Shown: positions 1 to 9,923 of the stretch, one piece after another
Layout: each line of letters begins with the position of its first letter
Numbering within the stretch: position 1 is the first letter of the stretch
Origin: Pseudoclavibacter endophyticus
Lineage (GTDB): Bacteria > Actinomycetota > Actinomycetes > Actinomycetales > Microbacteriaceae
Direction of reading: 5' to 3'
NCBI RefSeq assembly: GCF_008831085.1
Contig: NZ_WBJY01000004.1
Span: 1-64,000, forward strand
DNA: 64,000 bases
The notes under the pieces: model-generated
What the model was told of the DNA's origin: nothing
The model's input: only the letters and a program-made list of their open reading frames with translations
Databases searched by the model: none
Position numbers and translations under genes: made by a program

Positions 1-71
1 CGGAAGCTAAGACACTCAGCGCCGATGGTACTGCAGGGGGGACCCTGTGGGAGAGTAGGACACCGCCGGAC
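1..71 (+). rRNA. rrf: 5S ribosomal RNA, 3' part only
   Basis: The first 71 bases match the 3' half of a bacterial 5S rRNA: GGAAGCTAAG, then GCGCCGATGGTACTGC, then GGGAGAGTAGGAC, ending in the GCCGGAC that pairs with the molecule's 5' end. The 5' portion is outside the window, so the 16S-23S genes of this operon should lie just upstream. A strong terminator follows directly. Confidence 0.93.
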
Positions 72-79
72 TTCTTTCA

Positions 80-118
80 CGAAACGCCCGCCCCACGCTT
101 GTGGGAGCGGGCGTTTCG
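80..118 (+). terminator. Terminator of the rRNA operon
   Basis: A long hairpin starts 9 bases after the 5S end. CGAAACGCCCGC at 80-91 pairs with GCGGGCGTTTCG at 107-118, an inner CCCAC/GTGGG pair extends the stem, and the loop is GCTT with one bulged A. There is no long T run, which is common in high-GC actinobacteria. Confidence 0.85.
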
Positions 119-165
119 CCGTTAACGGTGCGGATCCCCGCAGACGGCTGCGCGACGGGACTTCG

Positions 166-193
166 TGCACTTGTGCAAAGGTGCACTAGTGCA
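166..193. promoter_or_regulatory. Twin palindromic operator upstream of tetR-MFS
   Basis: Two 12-bp palindromes lie 16 bp apart. TGCACTAGTGCA at 182-193 is perfect, and TGCACTTGTGCA at 166-177 differs from symmetry only at its centre. The downstream one ends immediately before the TetR ATG. TetR proteins commonly repress their own gene and an adjacent pump, so this is the likely autoregulatory operator. Confidence 0.6.
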
Positions 194-194
194 T

Positions 195-833
195 ATGATT
201 AGGCAAGTGCAGCCTTCGACATCTCTCCGTGAACGCAACCGCCTGGCGACGTGGCAACTCATCCACGACACCGCGGCGGAGCTTGTGCTCAAGCACGGTA
301 TCGCCGCTGCCACGGTGGAGGCGATCGCCGAGCGGGCCGGTTGCTCGCGGCGCACCTTCTTCAACTACTTCGCGACGAAGGAAGACGCGATCCTCGGCAT
401 GAGGGAGCTTCGGCTCGACCCCGACGACGTGCGCGCAATCGCCGCGGCGGAGCCGGCAGCCGCTCCCTTCGACCGCACGATGCGCATCCTGATCACGATC
501 CTCAGCGAGATCTATCCGGTGCCTGGCCGCTACGACCGGCGGCGCGCCCTGCTCGAGAAGGTTCCCGAGCTGAAGTCGAGGTTCATTGAGAACATCTCGA
601 GCGCCGAGGGGCTCGTGCTCGAGTATCTGCGGCACGACGCTGAGCTCGGTGACGCGCATGAGGGACTCGGCCCCGACATCGATGCCGACGAGGCGCGCGT
701 GCTGCTCACGCTCGCGGCCGCCATCATCCGGTATGCGGCGACCCACGACGCCGACAACATGCTGGTCGATCGGGATGCCGCGCTCCGCCGCGCCACGAAA
801 CGCTTCCGAGAGGTGATCGAGCACACGCTATGA
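195..833 (+). CDS. TetR-family transcriptional regulator
   Basis: A 212-residue TetR-family repressor. The N-terminal helix-turn-helix is around residues 37-60 (TVEAIAERAGCSRRTFFNYF, with the usual ATKEDA after it); the C-terminal half is the variable ligand-binding and dimer domain. I chose ATG 195 with an AAAGG about 13 bases upstream. A GTG at 165 is in frame, but those extra codons only translate the operator palindromes. The stop overlaps the start of the efflux gene (ATGA), so the two are translationally coupled. By analogy with other TetR/MFS pairs it probably represses that pump; its ligand is not predictable. Confidence 0.88.
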   Translation: MIRQVQPSTSLRERNRLATWQLIHDTAAELVLKHGIAAATVEAIAERAGCSRRTFFNYFATKEDAILGMRELRLDPDDVRAIAAAEPAAAPFDRTMRILITILSEIYPVPGRYDRRRALLEKVPELKSRFIENISSAEGLVLEYLRHDAELGDAHEGLGPDIDADEARVLLTLAAAIIRYAATHDADNMLVDRDAALRRATKRFREVIEHTL

Positions 834-2641
834 GCACGTCCAGCAGCACTTCGCACGAGGGTCGGTCGAAGCCGGGGAGCCGGTCGAACCCGGGCAGCCG
901 GTCGAACCCGGGCAGCGGTGCGGCCGATCCCGCGCCGACCTCCAGCGAGCGTGCGGCAGTATCTCGCGAGCGTCGGCCGAGAATCCTGTTCGTCTTCATC
1001 GCCCTGATGCTGTCGATGCTGTTGGCATCCCTGAACAACACCATCATCTCTGCGGCGACGCCGACCATCGTCGGCGAGTTGCATGGCGCCGAGCACATCA
1101 GCTGGGTCGTGACGTCGTTCATCCTGTCGTCGACGATCATGATGCCCGTGTTCGGCAACCTCTCCGACACCCTTGGACGCAAGCCCCTGCTCATCGTCGC
1201 GATCGTGCTCTTCATGCTCGGTTCGGTCGGGTGCGCGATGGCGTGGAACATCGAGTCCCTCATCGCCTCGCGCATCGTGCAGGGCCTCGGGGGCGGCGGG
1301 CTCATGATCCTGTCTCAGGCCACGATCGCCGATGTGGTGCCGGCCCGTGAGCGCGGCCAGTACATGGGGGTCATGGGCAGCGTCTTCGCGTTCTCGTCGG
1401 TGGTGGGTCCCCTGCTCGGGGGGTGGCTCACCGACGGGCCCGGCTGGCGCTGGGCGTTCTGGCTCAACGTCCCGCTCGGCGTGCTCGCGCTCATCGGCAC
1501 CATCGTGTTCCTGCGGTTGCCGAAGCGCCCGCGCCGGCGCGCGCATGTCGACGTGTGGGGCATGGTGCTGCTCGCCATCGGCACGTCGTGCATTGTGCTC
1601 GTGAGCGTCTGGGGCGGCTCGACCTACCCGTGGACCTCGCCCGTCATCCTCGGGCTCATCGCGGCTGCCGTGCTCGCGGTCGTCGGCTTCATCCTCGTCG
1701 AGCGCAAGGCGGCTCAGCCGGTCATCCCGCTCGGGATGTTCCGCCACCGCAACTTCGCCCTCACGACGGTCGCCTCCCTCGCGGTGGGGGTGGCGATGTT
1801 CGGCACACTCGGCTATATGCCGACCTATCTGCAGGTGTCAACCGGCCTCGGCGCGTCGATCTCCGGGCTCCTCATGGTGCCCATGATGGGCACGATGCTC
1901 ATCTCCGGCATCGTCGTTGGCCGGATGGTCACCCGCACCGGCAACTACAAATGGGCGCCGATCACCGGCTCACTCTTCATCGCCCTCGCACTCGTGCTGA
2001 TGGGTACGGTCACGGCCGAGATGCCCGTGTGGGTGATCTGCATCTACATCGGCATCTTGGGGCTCGGCATCGGCGTCGGCATGCAGATTCTCACCCTTAT
2101 CGTGCAGAACGAGTTCCCCAACGCGATGGTCGGCACCGCGACGGCGGCGAACAACTACTTCCGACAGGTGGGCGCGACGCTCGGTTCCGCGATCGTCGGG
2201 GCGGTTTTCGCCGCGCGGCTCACGGGCATCCTGTCCGAGACGGTCCCCGCCAGGTTGCTGCCCGCTGGCGGTGCATCGTCGCTGACGCCCGCCATCGTGT
2301 GGGAACTCCCGGGTCGACTGCGCGACACCGTCATCGGGGTCTACAACGACGCGCTCATGCCGATCTACCTGTGGCTGGCTCCGCTCATGGTGTTCGGCTT
2401 CATCGCCACGCTGCTGCTGCGCGAGAAGCCGCTCGCGACGACGGTCGAGCGCGATCTTCCGGCGGAGGCCCTCGCGACGGGGCAGGTGCGCGTGGTGGTG
2501 CCCGATTCGGAGCGCGCGCCTTCGACGCCTTCGACGCCCTCGACGCCCTCGACGCCCTCGACGATCGTGGATGCTGGCGCTGGCGCTGGCGCTGGCGCCC
2601 GCACTCGGCGCGGTCGGGCGAAGCGGTCCCGTACCACGTAG
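830..2641 (+). CDS. MFS drug efflux transporter, DHA2 (EmrB/QacA-like) family
   Basis: A 603-residue membrane transporter with about 14 predicted helices, the layout of proton-driven DHA2 drug exporters. The family motif after the second helix is visible (GNLSDTLGRKP, about residues 109-119). It is longer than usual because both ends are low complexity. The N-terminus carries SRSNPG-type repeats from 18-bp tandem DNA repeats at 862-915, and the C-terminus has STP repeats (9-bp units, about 2522-2562) followed by an Ala-Gly run. Both tails should be cytosolic. It overlaps tetR by four bases and is probably induced through it. The substrate cannot be read from sequence. Confidence 0.9.
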   Translation: MSTSSSTSHEGRSKPGSRSNPGSRSNPGSGAADPAPTSSERAAVSRERRPRILFVFIALMLSMLLASLNNTIISAATPTIVGELHGAEHISWVVTSFILSSTIMMPVFGNLSDTLGRKPLLIVAIVLFMLGSVGCAMAWNIESLIASRIVQGLGGGGLMILSQATIADVVPARERGQYMGVMGSVFAFSSVVGPLLGGWLTDGPGWRWAFWLNVPLGVLALIGTIVFLRLPKRPRRRAHVDVWGMVLLAIGTSCIVLVSVWGGSTYPWTSPVILGLIAAAVLAVVGFILVERKAAQPVIPLGMFRHRNFALTTVASLAVGVAMFGTLGYMPTYLQVSTGLGASISGLLMVPMMGTMLISGIVVGRMVTRTGNYKWAPITGSLFIALALVLMGTVTAEMPVWVICIYIGILGLGIGVGMQILTLIVQNEFPNAMVGTATAANNYFRQVGATLGSAIVGAVFAARLTGILSETVPARLLPAGGASSLTPAIVWELPGRLRDTVIGVYNDALMPIYLWLAPLMVFGFIATLLLREKPLATTVERDLPAEALATGQVRVVVPDSERAPSTPSTPSTPSTPSTIVDAGAGAGAGARTRRGRAKRSRTT

Positions 2642-2644
2642 ACT
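2639..2644 (+). promoter_or_regulatory. Candidate -10 box for a leaderless mnmA transcript
   Basis: TAGACT fits the actinobacterial TANNNT -10 pattern and sits exactly 6 bases before the GTG start of mnmA, where no Shine-Dalgarno is visible. No convincing -35 is seen. Confidence 0.35.
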
Positions 2645-2650
2645 GACTCG

Positions 2651-3864
2651 GTGAGAATTCTCGCCGCGATGAGCGGTGGCGTCGACTCGGCGGTCGCCGC
2701 CGCAAGGGCAGTCGAAGCCGGGCACGACGTCGTCGGGGTGCACCTGGCGCTCGCGCGCCAGCGGGGCACACTCCGCACGGGCAGCCGCGGCTGCTGCACG
2801 GTCGAGGACGCCATGGATGCTCGCCGGGCGGCGGACCGCCTTGGCATCCCGTTCTACGTCTGGGATTTCTCGGAGCGGTTCAAAGAGGACGTCGTCGACG
2901 ACTTCATCGCCGAGTACGCCGCGGGTCGCACCCCGAACCCGTGTCTGCGGTGCAACGAGAAGATCAAGTTCGCCGCACTGCTCGACCGGGCGATCGAGCT
3001 CGGCTTCGACGCCGTCGCGACGGGGCACTATGCGACCCTCATCGACGACGGGCGGGGCGGGCGCGAGTTGCACCGGGCATCCGCCTGGGCGAAAGACCAG
3101 TCGTACGTGCTCGGCGTGCTCACGGCCGAACAGCTACGGCACTGCTACTTTCCTCTCGGCGATACGCCGTCGAAGGAGCTCGTTCGCGAGGAGGCTGACC
3201 GCCGGGGCCTGACCGTGGCGCAGAAGCCCGACTCGCACGACATCTGCTTCATTCCCGACGGTGACACCCGCGGGTGGCTTGCCGAGCACGTCGACCTCCA
3301 GCCGGGCGAGATCGTGGATCGGGAGGGTGCGCGCCTCGGTACCCACCAGGGTGCGCAGGCGTACACGGTCGGCCAGCGCAAGGGCCTCGCGCTCGGCGTG
3401 CCGGCACCCGACGGCCGCCCCCGTTTCGTCCTCGAAGTGCGCCCCACCCGCAACGAGGTCGTGGTCGGGCCGCGCGATGCCCTCGCGGTGCGCGAGCTCG
3501 CGGGCGGGCGCTGCAGCTGGGCCGGTGAGCCGCTCGCGGCCGACGACGTCCACGTCGCCTGCCACGTGCAGATCCGCGCGCATGGTGACCCGGTGCCCGC
3601 GACGGCGCGCATCCGTCCCGTGCCCGCCGAAATCGTCGAGCGCGATGATCCGACGCGGCCCGGCTTCGAGGTGCACGTCGAGCTCGACGAGCCCCTGCTC
3701 GGCGTCGCACCTGGCCAGTCGGCCGTGCTGTACGTGGGGACCCGAGTCGTCGGGCAGTTTACGGTCGACCGCACGGTGAGTGCCGTACCCGCCGATTCCC
3801 CCGCCGCCGCTTCCGCCGGCTCCCCGGGCGCCCCCGGGCGCGCCCCCGCCGAACGGGGTGCCGC

Positions 3865-3868
<4 letters not shown>
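2651..3868 (+). CDS. mnmA: tRNA-specific 2-thiouridylase MnmA
   Basis: A 405-residue enzyme that puts sulfur on C2 of the wobble uridine of Lys, Glu and Gln tRNAs, using ATP and a persulfide relay. The N-type ATP pyrophosphatase P-loop SGGVDS is at residues 8-13. The two expected catalytic cysteines are present: one in the [12 protein letters not shown] segment (near residue 101) and one in HDICF (residue 199). The family length is about 360-380, the excess being a C-terminal Ala-Pro-Gly tail. The start is GTG with no clear ribosome-binding site, and a TAGACT box 6 bases upstream suggests a leaderless message. It overlaps the next gene by GTGA. Confidence 0.95.
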
Positions 3869-6911
<3,043 letters not shown>

Positions 6912-6927
6912 TCCGAGCTCGTCGCGT

Positions 6928-6943
6928 GTTCCTCGGAAGGAAC
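6928..6943 (+). terminator. Possible weak terminator after ligA
   Basis: GTTCCT pairs with AGGAAC around a CGGA loop, in the short gap between convergent ligA and the membrane protein gene. There is no T tract, so this is only a candidate. Confidence 0.3.
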
Positions 6944-6972
6944 GACGTGCGTGCTCCGCGCCGGGCCGCCGG

Positions 6973-7467
6973 TCAGCGCAGCGCGATGAGGCCGAGGTTG
7001 CCGATCACGGCGAACAGGATGCCCCACAGAATGATCGAGATGATCTGCCAGACGATGACCGCGTTGCGGCTGGCGCCAAACGAGACCATGAGGCCGGATG
7101 AGAGCTGGCTCGGCAGTACCCACTGACCGAGCAGGCTGACACCCGGGACGCCGAAGCGGTCGAACATTCGCTTGAAGCGCTGTTGGCGGGGTGACAGCTC
7201 GGGCTCGAGCGTGCTGTCGCCGCCCTTCGCTCGCCGTTCCAGCGCCTTCTTGCGGGCGCCGGCGCCGAGGAACACGAAGGCAAGCATGGAGATCACGTTG
7301 CCGACGACTGCCGCGGCGACCGCGAGCGGCGTTGGTACGCCGGCGACGATGCCGATCAGGGTTCCGAGGTAGGACTCGACGAATGGGATGGCCGAGATCA
7401 GCATGACGCCTGCCCACTGCAGCCAGACGGGGAGTGATTCGGTGAAGGCGATGAGTGCGTCGTGCAT
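6973..7467 (-). CDS. Small multidrug export protein-like membrane protein
   Basis: A 164-residue integral membrane protein resembling the Sm_multidrug_ex family. Hydrophobic segments flank a basic loop, with the family-like stretch RFGVPGVSLLGQWVLPSQ in the second half followed by two more helices. The name reflects family annotation; the activity is poorly established. I chose ATG 7467 because GAGG lies 6-9 bases upstream; an upstream extension would run into the operators. It is divergent from the Xre regulator, and three operator-like palindromes lie between them, so it is probably controlled by that regulator. Confidence 0.72.
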   Translation of the reverse strand: MHDALIAFTESLPVWLQWAGVMLISAIPFVESYLGTLIGIVAGVPTPLAVAAAVVGNVISMLAFVFLGAGARKKALERRAKGGDSTLEPELSPRQQRFKRMFDRFGVPGVSLLGQWVLPSQLSSGLMVSFGASRNAVIVWQIISIILWGILFAVIGNLGLIALR

Positions 7468-7482
7468 GGAACCTCGCAAACC

Positions 7483-7500
7483 TGTAAAGTGGCCTTGACA
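7483..7500. promoter_or_regulatory. Operator 1 between export gene and Xre regulator
   Basis: TGTAAAGTGGCCTTGACA is an 18-bp imperfect palindrome of the form TGTmAAG-N4-CTTkACA. It is the first of three related sites and lies 16 bases upstream of the leftward ATG. Confidence 0.6.
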
Positions 7501-7518
7501 TGACAAGCTTGCTTGACA
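7501..7518. promoter_or_regulatory. Operator 2 between export gene and Xre regulator
   Basis: TGACAAGCTTGCTTGACA is immediately adjacent to the first site, with start-to-start spacing of 18 bp, and has the same AAG...CTT core. Confidence 0.6.
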
Positions 7519-7528
7519 TGACGGCGGG

Positions 7529-7546
7529 TGTCAAGCTCGCTTTACA
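7529..7546. promoter_or_regulatory. Operator 3 between export gene and Xre regulator
   Basis: TGTCAAGCTCGCTTTACA mirrors operator 1: its right half CTTTACA is the reverse complement of the left half of operator 1. It lies 29 bases upstream of the proposed regulator start. Confidence 0.6.
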
Positions 7547-7575
7547 TATTTCGGGTGTTCCCTTACCGTGAGAGC

Positions 7576-7773
7576 GTGCGCAGTAGGGTCAGGGAGCTCC
7601 GAACCGGGCGCGGGCTCTCGCAGCAGGCACTCGGGGACGCGCTCGGTGTGTCGCGACAGACGATCAACGCGATTGAGACGGGGCGCTACGACCCGTCGCT
7701 CACACTGGCGGTGCACCTCGCCAGGTTCTTCGGCGCCACGGTTGAGGAGGTCTTCGATGTCGACGCGCAATGA
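7576..7773 (+). CDS. Small Xre-family helix-turn-helix regulator
   Basis: A 65-residue DNA-binding protein consisting almost only of an HTH_3 domain: VRELRTGRGLSQQALGDALGVSRQTINAIETGRYDPSLTLAVHLARFFG. It belongs to the compact YgzD-like group that usually sits beside a small membrane protein, as here. GTG 7576 begins the canonical N-terminus; an in-frame GTG at 7528 would translate part of operator 3. The downstream membrane gene starts inside it (17-bp overlap). It probably binds the three palindromes upstream and controls both directions. Confidence 0.85.
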   Translation: MRSRVRELRTGRGLSQQALGDALGVSRQTINAIETGRYDPSLTLAVHLARFFGATVEEVFDVDAQ

Positions 7774-8251
7774 GGACGGGCCCGGCGATGGGGCGGAGGA
7801 TGCGGTCGACCCGCACGAAGCGAGCGCCGGGGACGCGGCCTCGGGGCGCGCCACGCGCTCGCGTCGACGTTGGCCGATCTCAACGCTCAATACGGTGCTC
7901 CTGGGGGTCGGCCTGGTCGGGGCCGTCGTCTTCTTCATTATCGATAGTCCGTTCAGCGGCGCGGTGATGCTCATCGCCACGGTCGCGGTGGCGGTCGGCG
8001 CACTGCTGGCGAGACGCCGGGGGTCCAGCGACCTCGAGCGCATCAACGCCCTGGAGTACGCCGACGAGCGCGATCGCGCGGCGGCCGTGAAGGGGCTCGC
8101 CGCCGTCGGCGTGGCGTCCCTCGTCCTGCTCGTCGTGCAGATCATCGTGGCCGTGGCGCTCGGGGAGGGCGTGTTTCTGGCGGCCTCGACCTTGCTGGTG
8201 CTGTCGATCGTGTGGCTCATCGCGAACTGGTATTTCGTGCGCCGCGGCTAG
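7757..8251 (+). CDS. Membrane protein paired with the Xre regulator (DUF2178-like)
   Basis: A 164-residue protein with an acidic, disordered N-terminal 35 residues and four hydrophobic segments arranged as two pairs, separated by a charged loop (DLERINALEYADERDRAAAVKG). This loop and layout recall DUF2178-type proteins found next to small Xre regulators. The role is unknown. ATG 7757 has GAGGAGG 7 bases upstream and lies inside the end of the regulator gene, so the two are co-translated. Confidence 0.72.
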   Translation: MSTRNEDGPGDGAEDAVDPHEASAGDAASGRATRSRRRWPISTLNTVLLGVGLVGAVVFFIIDSPFSGAVMLIATVAVAVGALLARRRGSSDLERINALEYADERDRAAAVKGLAAVGVASLVLLVVQIIVAVALGEGVFLAASTLLVLSIVWLIANWYFVRRG

Positions 8252-8304
8252 GGAGCGAAGCCAGAGGCCCGGGAGCGCGGTCGCGCGGGAGTGCCGCGTG
8301 CCGC

Positions 8305-9669
8305 TCACCGCTCCAACGTATGCTCCTGCGCGTCCTCGCTGGCTGGGCCGCTGGAAGTCTTCGTCTTCCCTCTTCGGGCGAGTCGCAAAATGACGTAGGT
8401 AATGACGCCGACCAGCACGATGATGCCGCCCCGCAGCCACACTTCGCCGCTCTGCTGCGTCAGCAGCACGAGGCAGGTGATGACGGCGAGCACGGGCAGC
8501 GCGGTCCAGGTGCGGAAGTGCTCGTGCTTGACGCGGTCTCGGCGCAGGACGAGGACGGCGATGTTGGTGCTCAGGAAGACCACGAGCAGCAGAATCACGA
8601 CCGTCTCCGCCAGGACCTCGACGGTGCCCGTGAGCGCGAGAAGGATCGCGGCTCCGGTCGTGACCAGGATCGCCACCCACGGCGTTCGGCGGCGGGGGAG
8701 CACGCGGCCGAGTGCGCGAGGCAGCAGTCCCTGGTTCGACATGCCGTACGTGAGCCGGCTGGCCATGATCATTGTGAGGAGGGCCCCGTTCGCGACCGCG
8801 ATCAGCGCGATCGCGCTGAAGAGCCAGGCTGGGACGGGGACCTCGGTCGCCTCGATCACGGTGAGGAGCGGGCCGCTCGACGCCGCGAGTTCGTCGGCCG
8901 GCACCGCGATGGACGCCGCCGTGCCCACGAGCACGTACAGGATGCCGGCGGCCAGGAGCGACGCGAACAGGGCGCGTGGGTAGGTGCGGGAGGGGTCGCG
9001 GAGCTCCTCGACCATGTTTGCGGAGGTCTCGAACCCGACATACGAATAGAAGGCGAGCAACGCCGCGCCCAGAACCGCGCTCCACGGCTCGACCCCGGGC
9101 GCGAACGAGACGGCTCGGGCGACGTCGCCGCCACCATTGCCGAGGAGAATCGCCACGAGCACCACGATGAGCAGGAGGCCGGAGAGCTCGATGCAGGTCA
9201 TGACGAGGTTCGAACGGAGGGACTCCTTGACGCCTCGCAGGTTGATGGCGGCGATCAGCACGAGCAGGATGATGGCGCCGACGATGGGCGGCAGATCGAT
9301 GAAGGTCGCCAGGTAGTCGCCGCTGAAGGCGAGCGCGAGGGCGGCGGCGCTCACGACGCCCGCGGCCAGCATGCAGAACCCGACCATGTACGAAACGAAG
9401 TCGGAGCGGAACGCCCGCTGCGCGAATACGGCCGACCCGCCCGCCCGCGGATACTTGGTGACGAGTTCCGCGTACGAGGCGGCGGTGAGTAGCGCCATGC
9501 CGAGCGCGACGAGCAGCGGCACCCAGGTCACACCACCGACCTCCCCGGCGATGCTGCCGACGAGGGCATACACCCCGGCGCCCAGCACATCGCCGAGGAT
9601 GAACATAAACAGCAGCAGACCCGTGACGTCTCGTTTGAGCGTCGACGCTTCCGCGACGTCATCTCCCAT
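8305..9669 (-). CDS. APC-superfamily amino acid permease
   Basis: A 454-residue inner-membrane transporter with about 12 helices. The start of helix 1 carries the unwound glycine-rich stretch GDVLGAGVYALVG typical of the family, and helix 6 has FYSYVGFETSANMVEELRDPSRTYPRA, the conserved APC signature. It probably imports or exchanges amino acids or amines; the substrate is not predictable. I chose ATG 9669 (MGDDVAEAST) because GCGAGGA lies 6-7 bases before it; an upstream ATG at 9687 is in frame but lacks a ribosome-binding site. It stands alone, convergent with the preceding gene. Confidence 0.88.
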   Translation of the reverse strand: MGDDVAEASTLKRDVTGLLLFMFILGDVLGAGVYALVGSIAGEVGGVTWVPLLVALGMALLTAASYAELVTKYPRAGGSAVFAQRAFRSDFVSYMVGFCMLAAGVVSAAALALAFSGDYLATFIDLPPIVGAIILLVLIAAINLRGVKESLRSNLVMTCIELSGLLLIVVLVAILLGNGGGDVARAVSFAPGVEPWSAVLGAALLAFYSYVGFETSANMVEELRDPSRTYPRALFASLLAAGILYVLVGTAASIAVPADELAASSGPLLTVIEATEVPVPAWLFSAIALIAVANGALLTMIMASRLTYGMSNQGLLPRALGRVLPRRRTPWVAILVTTGAAILLALTGTVEVLAETVVILLLVVFLSTNIAVLVLRRDRVKHEHFRTWTALPVLAVITCLVLLTQQSGEVWLRGGIIVLVGVITYVILRLARRGKTKTSSGPASEDAQEHTLER

Positions 9670-9802
9670 GTCGATTCCTCGCTTCATCGTCGAGAGCACT
9701 CCAGGCTGCGGATACTGCTCCGTGCCCCGTGAACGTGCCGATGATGCCACGCTTCGCCGGGCATCGTGGCACATTCAGGGGTTCACCAGGCTTCGTGGCC
9801 GG

Positions 9803-9910
9803 CGATGACGGGGCTTCGCGCTGCTTGATCGCGGGGCTCCGCGCCGCGTGGTCGCGGGATTCCGCGCCGCGTGATCGCGGGGCTCCGCGCCATCTGATCG
9901 CGGGGCGTCC
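9803..9910. repeat. 23-bp tandem repeat, about 4.7 copies
   Basis: The consensus TGATCGCGGGGCTCCGCGCCG plus two bases repeats every 23 bp at 9803, 9826, 9849, 9872 and (partial) 9895. Units at 9826 and 9872 are nearly identical and the outer copies diverge. It is non-coding, lying upstream of the APC permease and downstream of the DUF222 protein. Each unit contains a GCGGGGCTCCGCGC self-complementary core, so the RNA would form serial small hairpins. Confidence 0.8.
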
Positions 9911-9923
9911 TGATCGGTGTATG

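Noticed and set aside
165..194. GTG 165 as start of the first TetR gene
   Set aside because: The added codons translate the two operator palindromes; ATG 195 gives the standard N-terminus.
9803..9910. CRISPR array
   Set aside because: Repeats are directly tandem with no spacers and no cas genes are present.
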